The position numbers were made by a program, and so were the translations under genes. DNA of 64,000 bases from JBGAPI01 sp044221335 (lineage in GTDB: Bacteria; Pseudomonadota; Gammaproteobacteria; Xanthomonadales; Ahniellaceae): NCBI GenBank assembly GCA_044221335.1, contig JBGAPI010000002.1, positions 1-64,000 of the forward strand, in the 5' to 3' direction. Below the pieces are notes generated by a model. The model saw nothing but the letters and a program-made list of their open reading frames with translations, made no database searches and was not told the origin of the DNA. How positions within the stretch are numbered: position 1 is the first letter of the stretch; the number at the start of each line of letters is the position of its first letter. Positions 53,983-61,170 of this stretch are shown here, piece after piece.

Positions 53983-54882
53983 ATGTCGCAGCTCGATGCC
54001 GTGGTCACCTACCTGAAGGGCCTGCAGGACCGCATCTGCGCCGGAATCGAGGCGATCGACGGCCACGGCCGTTTCCGCGAGGAGCACTGGACCCGGCCCG
54101 AGGGCGGCGGCGGTCGTACCCGGCTCCTGCGCGACGGCGCGGTGTTCGAACAGGCGGGCATCGGATTCTCGCTGGTCGAAGGCGACAAGCTTCCGCCCTC
54201 GGCGACCCAGCATCGTCCCGAGCTCGCCGGCCGCGGCTGGGTCGCCTCCGGGGTGTCGCTGGTATTCCATCCGGCCAATCCCTACGTGCCGACGACCCAC
54301 ATGAACGTGCGCTACTTCCAGACCCGCGACGACGGCCGCGAGCCGGTCTGGTGGTTCGGCGGCGGCTTCGACCTCACGCCCTACTACGTCGACGAGGGCG
54401 ACGCCCGCCACTGGCACCGCACCGCCGCGGACGCCTGCGCGCCGTTCGGCGACGAGCTCTACCCGGCCTACAAGAAATGGTGCGACGAGTACTTCTTCCT
54501 GAAGCACCGCGGCGAGACCCGAGGGCTCGGCGGCCTGTTCTTCGACGACGTCAACGACGGCGGTTTCGAGCGCTGCTTCGCCTTCCAGCGCGCGGTCGGG
54601 GATGCCTTCATGGCGGCGTACGCGCCGATCGTGGCCGCCCGCCGCGAGACGCCCTACGGCGACCGCCAGCGCCAGTTCCAGCTGTACCGCCGCGGACGCT
54701 ACGTCGAGTTCAACCTGGTCTACGACCGTGGCACCCTGTTCGGCCTGCAGTCCGGCGGCCGCGCCGAGTCGATCCTGATGTCGCTGCCGCCGCTGGTGCG
54801 CTGGGAATGCGGCTACCGGCCGGAGGACGGCAGCGAGGAAGCGAAGCTCGTCCAGTACCTGCAGCCGCGCGACTGGCTGTAG
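53983..54882 (+). CDS. hemF: Oxygen-dependent coproporphyrinogen III oxidase
   Basis: HemF performs the same decarboxylations as HemN but uses molecular oxygen. The 299-residue product follows the family closely: GVSLVFHPANPYVPTTHMNVRYF, WWFGGGFDLTPYY, KKWCDEYFFLKHRGETRGLGGLFFDD and the closing RGTLFGLQSGGRAESILMSLPPLVRWEYGY-type end. A TATCTT -10-like element lies about 30 bases upstream. The TAG stop is inside a GTAGGGCG palindrome. Together with hemN at 4561 this gives haem synthesis over the full oxygen range. Confidence 0.97.
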   Translation: MSQLDAVVTYLKGLQDRICAGIEAIDGHGRFREEHWTRPEGGGGRTRLLRDGAVFEQAGIGFSLVEGDKLPPSATQHRPELAGRGWVASGVSLVFHPANPYVPTTHMNVRYFQTRDDGREPVWWFGGGFDLTPYYVDEGDARHWHRTAADACAPFGDELYPAYKKWCDEYFFLKHRGETRGLGGLFFDDVNDGGFERCFAFQRAVGDAFMAAYAPIVAARRETPYGDRQRQFQLYRRGRYVEFNLVYDRGTLFGLQSGGRAESILMSLPPLVRWECGYRPEDGSEEAKLVQYLQPRDWL

Positions 54883-54931
54883 GGCGCCCCCAACGCGACC
54901 TTGCGCCGCGTTGCGGCGATGGCGCGCCCTG
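54879..54931. repeat. GTAGGGCG-type palindrome overlapping the hemF stop codon
   Basis: The outer arms AGGGCGC (54881-54887) and GCGCCCT (54924-54930) enclose a second pair, CAACGCG with CGCGTTG. The TAG of GTAGGGCG is the hemF stop codon. It lies between the convergent hemF and 2OG-oxygenase genes and could terminate transcription from the hemF side. Confidence 0.6.
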
Positions 54932-54971
54932 CATTTGGCGTCGATTCCGACCGTCGCCTGCCGCGGCGCGG

Positions 54972-55679
54972 TCAGGACATCAGCCAGCCGGTGATGGCGT
55001 AGCGCGGGCTCTCGGCCCAGGGCGCCACCAGGCTCACGTGGTGGTCGGTCGGCACCTTGAACAGCGACAGCGAATTCCAGCGCGGGAGGAAGGTCTCGAG
55101 CACGCTGCCGGCAGCGTCGGTGAAGTGCAGGAGGCCGCCCCAGTCCGCCTGCCAGCCGCGGCTCAGGTTGATCACGTAGGCGTAGCGGCGGCCTTCCTTG
55201 GTGTCGATGTCGCTGTGGTTCTTCAGGAACTCGCCCGGCCGGTAGCAGGTCGCCTGCGCATTGACCCGGCGGATCGTGGCGTCGCCGGTCAGCGCCTGCA
55301 TGAAGCCGATGTAGTCGGGACTGTTCAGGAACTCGACGATGCGGTGCAGCGGCAGCTCCGTATCGCGGCGATCCAGATAGTTCTGCACCATCTGGTAGGT
55401 CTCGTAGGCGAAGCCGTAGCGACCGCGCGCCGCTTCCGCCTGGCCGCGCAGGACGTCCGCGCGACCCGCCGCATCGAGGGCCTGCCACTGCTCGCGCGGC
55501 AGGCCGTGGGAGCGGTCGGCCGCGGCGTCGTGCACCGCCAGCGTCCACGGCACTTCGCGGTCGAGCACGCCGTAGAGAAACTCCGCGGCGTCCTCCTGCA
55601 GGTAGTCGGCAATCTGCAGCCGGCCACGCGCCGCCAGCTGCCCGGCGAGGAGCGGCAGGTCGAGCGCGTCATTGATCAT
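54972..55679 (-). CDS. 2-oxoglutarate-Fe(II) dioxygenase (prolyl-hydroxylase-like)
   Basis: The 235-residue cytosolic protein has the double-stranded beta-helix of 2OG-Fe(II) dioxygenases. The iron ligands are readable as His and Asp in FLKNHSDIDT and the distal His in DHHVSLV. The oxoglutarate-binding Arg lies in PRYAITGWL near the C-terminus. The helical N-terminal third (about 1-110) probably forms the substrate cover. It resembles the prolyl-hydroxylase/PKHD branch; the substrate, protein or free amino acid, is unknown. Its start overlaps the rmuC stop by 11 bases, so the two genes are translationally coupled. Oxygen dependence makes it an aerobic neighbour of hemF. Confidence 0.85.
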   Translation of the reverse strand: MINDALDLPLLAGQLAARGRLQIADYLQEDAAEFLYGVLDREVPWTLAVHDAAADRSHGLPREQWQALDAAGRADVLRGQAEAARGRYGFAYETYQMVQNYLDRRDTELPLHRIVEFLNSPDYIGFMQALTGDATIRRVNAQATCYRPGEFLKNHSDIDTKEGRRYAYVINLSRGWQADWGGLLHFTDAAGSVLETFLPRWNSLSLFKVPTDHHVSLVAPWAESPRYAITGWLMS

Positions 55680-57087
55680 CGGGCAGCTCCGGCGGCGCAG
55701 GTTCCGGCGACGCTCCCGGCAGCGTCTCGACCTCGCGCAGCTTGCGCTGCATCGCGCGGGTGCGGACCTCGACCTTGCCGAGCGAGTTGCTGGCGGTCTT
55801 CAGGTGCTTGCGGGTCTTGGCCAGCACGTCGCCGAACTTGCCGAACTCGCCGCGCACGGTGCCGAGCAGGGTCCAGACCTCGGTCGAGCGGCGCTCGATC
55901 GCCATGCTGCGGAATCCCATCTGCAGCGACGACAGGATGGCCGCCAGTGTCGACGGCCCGGCGACATGGATGCGCTGGTCCGCGAGCAGGGCCTCGATCA
56001 GGCCGGGACGGCGCACGATCTCGGCGTACAGGCCCTCGGTCGGCAGGAACAGGATCGCGAAGTCGGTGGTCGCCGGCGCGCTGACGTATTTCGCGCGGAT
56101 CCGGCGCGCCTCCTCGCGCACCCGCCGCTCCAGCGCCGCACCCGCGAGCTGGGCGGCCTCGGCGTCGGCGCGCTCGATCGCGTCGAGCAGGCGGTCGTAG
56201 TCCTCGCGCGGGAACTTGGCGTCGATCGGCAGCCACAGCGGCGTGTCGCCGGCGCCGGGCAGGCGGATCGCGAACTCCACCCGCTCGGAGGAGCCCGGCA
56301 CCGTCGCGATGTTGGTCGCATACTGCTCCGGGCTCATCAGCTGGTCGAGCAGCGCGGCGAGTTGCACCTCGCCGAACAGGCCGCGGGTCTTGACGTTGCC
56401 GAGCACGCGCTTCAGGTCGCCGACGCCGGCGGCCAGCGTGCGCATCTCGCCCAGCCCCGAATGCACCTGCTCCAGCCGCTCGGAGACCAGCCGGAAGGAT
56501 TCCGAAAGCCGCGCCTCCAGCGTGTGGGCGAGCTTCTCCTCGACCACGGCGCGCATCTTGTCGAGCTTGGTGGCGTTGTCGGCGGTGAGCTCGGACAGCT
56601 TCGCCGCCAGCGTGTCGCGGACCTCGGCGAGCCGGGTCTCGTTGCGTTCGGTGAGGGTGCCGAGGCGCTGCTCGATGCCGGACGAGAAGGTCGCGAAGCC
56701 GCCACTGCGTTCCTCGCGATCGCGGCGCGCGTCCTCGCCGAGGCTGGCACGCAGCTGCTCCAGGCGCTCGCCGGTCAGCGCCGTCAGCCGATCCAGACGC
56801 TCCGCGAAGGCGCGCAGGCCGCCGTCCTGGTCGACACCGAGCGCGGCCATCCGCTCGCCGAGATCCTGGCGCAGGTCGGACAGTCGCCCGCCCTGCTCGC
56901 CGCGCAGCGCCGCGAGCTCGGCGCGCAGCGCGGCATCGAGCCGGGTGAACTGCTCCGCGAGGCGATCGACGCGCTGTTCGCCGGCCGCGGCCGCGGCGCG
57001 CGTCGCGCGATCGCGCAGCACGAGCACGGCGAGCAGGACCAGCGCGAGCGTGAGGCCGATCAGTTGCAGCAGGTCGGGCAGGGTCAT
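55669..57087 (-). CDS. rmuC: DNA recombination protein RmuC
   Basis: RmuC is a membrane-anchored nuclease-fold protein that limits recombination at short inverted repeats. The 472-residue product begins with a membrane helix (LLQLIGLTLALVLLAVLVL) and a long coiled coil to about residue 220. The RmuC domain carries GLFGEVQLAALLDQLMSPEQYA, PIDAKFPREDY and FLPTEGLYAEIV. The ATG at 57087 is used; one at 57111 adds eight residues. No clear Shine-Dalgarno decides the start. It is coupled to the 2OG-oxygenase gene downstream. This host has many inverted repeats, so the gene may matter for genome stability. Confidence 0.92.
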   Translation of the reverse strand: MTLPDLLQLIGLTLALVLLAVLVLRDRATRAAAAAGEQRVDRLAEQFTRLDAALRAELAALRGEQGGRLSDLRQDLGERMAALGVDQDGGLRAFAERLDRLTALTGERLEQLRASLGEDARRDREERSGGFATFSSGIEQRLGTLTERNETRLAEVRDTLAAKLSELTADNATKLDKMRAVVEEKLAHTLEARLSESFRLVSERLEQVHSGLGEMRTLAAGVGDLKRVLGNVKTRGLFGEVQLAALLDQLMSPEQYATNIATVPGSSERVEFAIRLPGAGDTPLWLPIDAKFPREDYDRLLDAIERADAEAAQLAGAALERRVREEARRIRAKYVSAPATTDFAILFLPTEGLYAEIVRRPGLIEALLADQRIHVAGPSTLAAILSSLQMGFRSMAIERRSTEVWTLLGTVRGEFGKFGDVLAKTRKHLKTASNSLGKVEVRTRAMQRKLREVETLPGASPEPAPPELPDDQ

Positions 57088-57161
57088 GGCGATGTCGGCG
57101 AGGCGCACCATTGTGCCAAAGCCGCCCTCGCGACGTCCGATCCGCCTGTACAAGGTTTGCG

Positions 57162-57189
57162 TGGACATTCACCGAAAAATTGGTATAAG
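57162..57189 (+). promoter_or_regulatory. Probable sigma-70 promoter before the small hypothetical gene
   Basis: TGGACA at 57162-57167 and TATAAG at 57184-57189 are spaced by 16 bases, in a locally AT-rich patch. They lie about 105 bases before the GTG start at 57296. This is the best promoter match in the 208-base spacer between rmuC and that gene. Confidence 0.55.
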
Positions 57190-57295
57190 ACGCGCCGCTG
57201 CAGGCCGGGCTCGTCGGACCTCCGATACGGCACGGACACGCGGCGATGCAGCATGCGCAGAGCTCTGGTTCAACGGCTGGTGGAGACGAACTGAC

Positions 57296-57577
57296 GTGAC
57301 TCGCAACGAGGACCTTTGGGTGATCCGATCCCCGAAGAAGAACAGCTACTGGCACGCCAAGTCCGGCTGGGTCGCCGACCCCGAGGACGCCACCCTGTTC
57401 ATGTCCGACGAGCGCGACGACGACAACCTGCCCGCGAAACGCAACGGCGACGAGCGCTGGATGCCGCTGTCGCACGCCGTGCGGCTGCTGGAGACCCAGC
57501 GGGTCGCGGCGCGCAAGGCCGCCGCTTCGGCGAAGTCGGCACCCGCACCCGCCGCGGCCGTCGACGCCGACGAGTGA
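57296..57577 (+). CDS. Small conserved-looking hypothetical protein, GTG start
   Basis: The 93-residue cytosolic protein starts at GTG with GGAG ten bases upstream. The first 60 residues look folded, with aromatic and charged landmarks NEDLWVIRSPKKNSYWHAKSGWVADPEDATLFMS and RWMPLSHAVRLLETQRV. The C-terminus is Ala/Lys-rich and probably disordered. I do not recognise the family. A good promoter precedes it. The gene has no clear functional link with rmuC upstream or the cytochrome downstream, and the 175 bases after it hold only a GC-rich stretch and a weak promoter. Confidence 0.6.
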   Translation: MTRNEDLWVIRSPKKNSYWHAKSGWVADPEDATLFMSDERDDDNLPAKRNGDERWMPLSHAVRLLETQRVAARKAAASAKSAPAPAAAVDADE

Positions 57578-57713
57578 CCCCCGGCGCGCACGGCGCGTCG
57601 CAAGCCGCCCCACGCCGCTTCCTCCCTGCGCCAGCACGCGGCGTCGACGCCGGCGCGATCGGCAGCAGTGCGTCCGGGTCCTGCCCGCCCTACACCGCAC
57701 GCAGGCCCCTGGC

Positions 57714-57719
57714 TATACT
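57714..57719 (+). promoter_or_regulatory. -10-like element before cytochrome c5
   Basis: TATACT lies 33 bases before the GTG start at 57753. The matching -35 region (CTACAC at 57690-57695, 18 bases away) is poor, so an activator may be needed. Confidence 0.4.
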
Positions 57720-57752
57720 TGCGCCCTTTCCAGGCCAGTCCAGGGTCCTCGC

Positions 57753-58268
57753 GTGAACAAGCACGACGCCACCTTCTTGAAGCATTTCGCGCAGATCATC
57801 GCGTTCCTGTTCAGCGTGATGGTCGGCCTGATCCTGTGGGCGATGCACCTGCACGGCAACGCCAACCTGCCGACCAATCCGCGCGCCGCGCAGGACATCG
57901 CCGATCGCACGGCGCCCGAGGGCGACGTCTACACCGGCGACACCGGTCGCGCCGCGATCGTCGCCGCGCAGGCCGCCGCGCTGGCGGCCGCGAAGAAGAA
58001 CGTGCCGTTCGGCGGCAGCACCGATGGCGCCACGGTGTTCAACGGCCTGTGCAGTTCCTGCCACGGCACCGGAGCGCTGGGTGCGCCGAAGCTGGAGAAG
58101 GCGGCGTGGACCGCGCGCGTCGCCCAGGGCACCGATACCCTGATCAAGCATGCGACCGAGGGCTTCAAGGGCGCGGCCGGCGAGATGCCGGCGCGCGGCA
58201 ACAATCCGGCGCTGACCGACGAGCAGGTCGCCAACACCGTGAAGTGGATGGTCGCCAACCTCAAGTAG
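57753..58268 (+). CDS. Membrane-anchored cytochrome c5-type monohaem protein
   Basis: The 171-residue protein has an N-terminal membrane helix (IIAFLFSVMVGLILWAMHL) and a periplasmic class I cytochrome c domain. The single haem motif is CSSCH near residue 100 and the likely axial Met is in GEMPARG near residue 148, as in cytochrome c5. It starts at GTG. An Ala-rich linker (about 65-85) separates anchor and domain. It probably carries electrons between the bc1 complex and terminal oxidases. It is separated from the multihaem operon by a strong terminator, so it is regulated independently. Confidence 0.9.
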   Translation: MNKHDATFLKHFAQIIAFLFSVMVGLILWAMHLHGNANLPTNPRAAQDIADRTAPEGDVYTGDTGRAAIVAAQAAALAAAKKNVPFGGSTDGATVFNGLCSSCHGTGALGAPKLEKAAWTARVAQGTDTLIKHATEGFKGAAGEMPARGNNPALTDEQVANTVKWMVANLK

Positions 58269-58323
58269 AAGCGCCCTCCGCCGTGCTGTCGGAGGGGCGC
58301 GAGCCCGACCCGACGCAGCAATC

Positions 58324-58353
58324 CGACGACGCCACCTCCGGGTGGCGTCGTCG
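58324..58353 (+). terminator. Intrinsic terminator after cytochrome c5
   Basis: CGACGACGCCACC and GGTGGCGTCGTCG form a perfect 13-bp stem with a TCCG loop, followed by TTT. A second imperfect hairpin (58271-58300, GCGCCCTCCG with CGGAGGGGCGC) lies just before. Together they should separate the cytochrome c5 transcript from the conduit operon. Confidence 0.8.
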
Positions 58354-58375
58354 TTTCCGGCGCCCGGAGCGGCAG

Positions 58376-58389
58376 TTGACCTGAGTCAA
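58376..58389 (+). promoter_or_regulatory. FNR/Anr-like box upstream of the multihaem operon
   Basis: TTGACCTGAGTCAA is a perfect dyad matching the FNR/Anr pattern TTGAy-N4-rTCAA with symmetric changes at the fifth position. It lies 126 bases before the tetrahaem cytochrome ATG and 23 bases after the terminator, where the operon promoter must lie. With the similar box before hemN, it suggests low-oxygen induction. Both half-sites read TTGAC, which also resembles CRP/FNR-superfamily variants such as Dnr. Confidence 0.62.
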
Positions 58390-58514
58390 GATCGGCCGGA
58401 GCCATCGGCCTAGCATGGTGTTGCAGCACACGTTCGTCCGCCTGCCGCGGCCGTACCGAAGTCCAACTCCGCAGCGACCGCCGGCAGCCTCGCGAAGACT
58501 CGGGAGGGGCCGCC

Positions 58515-59123
58515 ATGTTCCGTCGCCTGCACCGCCTCTGGATCGCCTTCCGGACACCGAGCGCCCGCTGGGCCGCCGGCACCCTGTTCGTGGCCGGTGG
58601 CGTCGCGTTCCTGCTGTCCTGGTCCGGCTTCTCGAGCTTCATGGCCTACAGCAACACGCTCGCGTTCTGCACTTCCTGCCACGAAATGAAGGACTACGTC
58701 GGCGCCGAGTACGAACAGTCGCCGCATTTCCGGAATCGCAGCGGCGTGCGCGCGGTGTGCTCGGACTGCCATGTCCCGCACGCGCTCGGCCCGAAACTGA
58801 TGCGCAAGTTCCAGGCCTCCTACAAGGAACTCCCGGCGCACTTCCTCGGCAAGATCGACACCCCCGAGAAGTTCGCCGCGCACCGCCGGGAGCTCGCCGA
58901 GAACGAGTGGCGGGTGATGAAGTCCCACGACTCGCGCGAGTGCCGCAACTGCCACAGCCCCGACGCGATGGACCCGGCGAAGCAGAAGCCGCGGGCCCAG
59001 GCGCAGCACGCCGACATGGCGAGGACGGGCGAGACCTGCATCGACTGCCACAAGGGCATCGCCCACCAGCGGCCGGACGTGCCCGACACCGCCAAGGCCA
59101 AGGACGACGACTTCAGCCTCTGA
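58515..59123 (+). CDS. NapC/NirT-family tetrahaem cytochrome c (CymA-like)
   Basis: The 202-residue protein has one N-terminal membrane helix (GTLFVAGGVAFLLSWSGF) and a periplasmic part with four haem motifs: CTSCH, CSDCH, CRNCH and CIDCH. Size and layout match NapC/NirT/CymA quinol dehydrogenases, which take electrons from the quinol pool and hand them to periplasmic cytochromes. GGGAGGGG lies before the ATG. It is the first gene of a run with an EB_dh-like cytochrome, a decahaem cytochrome and an MtrB-like porin. No nitrate or nitrite reductase is nearby, so a CymA-type role in outward electron flow is the best reading. Confidence 0.92.
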   Translation: MFRRLHRLWIAFRTPSARWAAGTLFVAGGVAFLLSWSGFSSFMAYSNTLAFCTSCHEMKDYVGAEYEQSPHFRNRSGVRAVCSDCHVPHALGPKLMRKFQASYKELPAHFLGKIDTPEKFAAHRRELAENEWRVMKSHDSRECRNCHSPDAMDPAKQKPRAQAQHADMARTGETCIDCHKGIAHQRPDVPDTAKAKDDDFSL

Positions 59124-59161
59124 TCCCGCTGTCACCTCCGTTCGCGCCCAGGAGCAACGCC

Positions 59162-60115
59162 ATGTTCGCGCCCCGCAGCCTCCGCTTCGCTTCCCTGTCG
59201 CTGGTCGTCGGTCTTGCCCTTGGCCTGCCCGCCATCGCGGATGCCGCGGTCGACTGGGACAAGGTCCCGGCCGCCGACGTCGCCGTGTTCTATCCGGGCC
59301 AGGCCTCCTGGGAATGGGTGATGACCGAGAAGGACCACTCCGGCGCGCCGAAATTCCGCGAGGGCAAGAACTGCAAGTCCTGCCACCAGGGCGAGCAGAA
59401 GGACATGGGCGCGAAGGTCGTCAAGGGCGAGAAGCTCGAACCGATGCCGCCGAAGGGCAAGGCCGGCTCGCTGGTGCTGAAGGTGCAGACCGCGCACGAC
59501 GCCGACCGCTTCTACGTCCGCGTGCGCTATTCCGCGGGCAGCGGCAACAGCGGCGCCGACGCCAAGGTCGCCGCGCGCGTCACCGTGATGCTCGACGACG
59601 GCAGCGTCAAGGAAGCGCCGCGCGCCGGCTGCTGGGGCAGCTGCCACGACGACGCCCAGGGCATGGCCAGCGGCGGTGACGGCAGCCGCAGCAAGTACCT
59701 CGGCGCCTCCCGGGTCAAGCTCGCGCGAAGCGGCGGCGGCGACAACGTCAAGCCGGCCGCGGATCTGGCGACCCTGATGGCGGGTGGCGTGTTCCTCGAG
59801 TACCTGCAGGCTCGCCTCAATCCGGGCCAGCCGGCGGTGGCGGCGAGCGGCTACATCCTCGATGCCCGCCACGAGGATGCCGGCGCGGTCGGCGCCGCCG
59901 AGGCCAGCTTCGCCAACGGCGAGTGGACCGTGGTGCTGTCGCGGCCGCTCACGACCACCGCGCCGGGTCACAAGTCGATCGTCGCCGGCAAGACCTACCT
60001 GCTCGGCTTCGCCGTCCACGACGAGCACGCCGATCATCGACACCACTTCGTGTCGTTCGAGAACAGTCTGGTGCTGGACGCCGGGACGGCCGATTTCGTC
60101 GCCAAGGCGCAGTAG
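59162..60115 (+). CDS. Periplasmic c-type cytochrome with ethylbenzene-dehydrogenase-like haem domain
   Basis: The 317-residue exported protein has a signal peptide ending near residue 27 (AIADAAVDW). An N-terminal haem motif CKSCH lies near residue 76, and a second, CWGSCH, has three residues between the cysteines, an unusual CX3CH spacing. The central and C-terminal part (RFYVRVRYSAG, LEYLQARLNPGQPAVAASGYILD, AVHDEHADHRHHFVSFENSLVL) resembles the haem b-binding domain of ethylbenzene dehydrogenase gamma subunits. It may relay electrons between the tetrahaem and decahaem proteins. It lies 38 bases after the former and 31 before the latter. The exact redox partner is inference. Confidence 0.82.
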   Translation: MFAPRSLRFASLSLVVGLALGLPAIADAAVDWDKVPAADVAVFYPGQASWEWVMTEKDHSGAPKFREGKNCKSCHQGEQKDMGAKVVKGEKLEPMPPKGKAGSLVLKVQTAHDADRFYVRVRYSAGSGNSGADAKVAARVTVMLDDGSVKEAPRAGCWGSCHDDAQGMASGGDGSRSKYLGASRVKLARSGGGDNVKPAADLATLMAGGVFLEYLQARLNPGQPAVAASGYILDARHEDAGAVGAAEASFANGEWTVVLSRPLTTTAPGHKSIVAGKTYLLGFAVHDEHADHRHHFVSFENSLVLDAGTADFVAKAQ

Positions 60116-60146
60116 CCAGGACCCGCCGTCGCGGGAAGGAGGCGTC

Positions 60147-61121
60147 ATGAACCGCACCCTCAGTTTCAGTGCAACGCTGCTCGGCGCACTGCTGCTCGCC
60201 CTCGCCGCATCGACCCCCCGCGCGGCCGACGCCGACGCCAGCGCCGCGCCGCGGCTGGCACCGCCGGCCGCCGTCGAGGCCCTGCGGGTATGCACCAAGT
60301 GCCACGACGAGACCTGGCGCACGCCGGTGCTGGCGATCGAGAAGACGCGCCACGCGGTGATGGCCGACCCGCGCACTCCGTTCGCCGATCGCGCCTGCAT
60401 GACCTGCCACGGCAGCAGCGACAAGCACCTGGAGAAGCCGACCGAGGGCGCCAGGCGCGCCGCGCCCGACGTGGTGTTCGAGCGCAACGGCCCGACCCCG
60501 GTCGGCCAGCAGAACGCCGCCTGCCTGTCCTGTCACCAGGGCGGCCTCCGGATGCACTGGCAGGGCAGCAGCCACGACAACGAGAACCTGCCCTGCGTGT
60601 CCTGCCACGCGCTGCATACCGATCACGACCCGGTGCTGGCGCGCGAGACCCAACCGGACGTGTGCATCACCTGCCACAAGTCCAAGCGCGCCGAGATCCA
60701 TCGGCCGTCGACCCATCCGGTCGCCGAGGGCGTGATGGGCTGCAGCGACTGCCACAACCCGCACGGTTCCACCGGCCCCAGCCTGCTCGTCCGCGGCACG
60801 GTCAACGAGACCTGCACCAGCTGCCACGCCGAGAAGCGCGGCCCCTTCCTGTGGGAGCACGGTCCGGTCCGCGAGGACTGCACGATCTGCCACCGGCCGC
60901 ATGGCTCGGTCAATGCGGCGCTGCTGAAGACGCGGCCGCCCTACCTGTGCGAGCAGTGCCACCAGGCTCCGCAGCATCCGAGCTCGGCCTACAGCGGCAC
61001 CGGCCTTTCCACCGCGATCACGCCGTCGGGCGCGCAGCAGCTGCTCGGCAAGGCCTGCCTCAACTGCCATTCGGAAGTGCACGGATCCAACCATCCCTCG
61101 GGTGTGCGCAAGACCCGCTGA
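60147..61121 (+). CDS. Periplasmic decahaem cytochrome c, MtrA/DmsE/PioA type
   Basis: The 324-residue exported cytochrome has a signal peptide ending near residue 26 and exactly ten CXXCH motifs: CTKCH, CMTCH, CLSCH, CVSCH, CITCH, CSDCH, CTSCH, CTICH, CEQCH and CLNCH. Length and haem number match MtrA and DmsE, which sit inside an outer-membrane porin and wire electrons through it. The SDCHNPHGS and ICHRPHGS spacing is typical of this family. A strong AAGGAGG site precedes the ATG. The MtrB/PioB-type porin gene starts 49 bases later. The electron direction cannot be read from sequence: relatives do metal or DMSO reduction and Fe(II) oxidation. Confidence 0.95.
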   Translation: MNRTLSFSATLLGALLLALAASTPRAADADASAAPRLAPPAAVEALRVCTKCHDETWRTPVLAIEKTRHAVMADPRTPFADRACMTCHGSSDKHLEKPTEGARRAAPDVVFERNGPTPVGQQNAACLSCHQGGLRMHWQGSSHDNENLPCVSCHALHTDHDPVLARETQPDVCITCHKSKRAEIHRPSTHPVAEGVMGCSDCHNPHGSTGPSLLVRGTVNETCTSCHAEKRGPFLWEHGPVREDCTICHRPHGSVNAALLKTRPPYLCEQCHQAPQHPSSAYSGTGLSTAITPSGAQQLLGKACLNCHSEVHGSNHPSGVRKTR

Positions 61122-61170
61122 GCGAACGACCCGCCGCGATGTCTTCGAGAGCCACCGCAGGAGCGCTGCC

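Noticed and set aside
55034..55050. TCACGTGG core resembling parS within the 2OG-oxygenase gene
   Set aside because: The flanking bases are not palindromic and do not match the 16-bp consensus.
57683..57697. CCCGCCCTAC string near cytochrome c5 considered as another GTAGGGCG element
   Set aside because: There is no partner arm close by, so it is not a palindrome.
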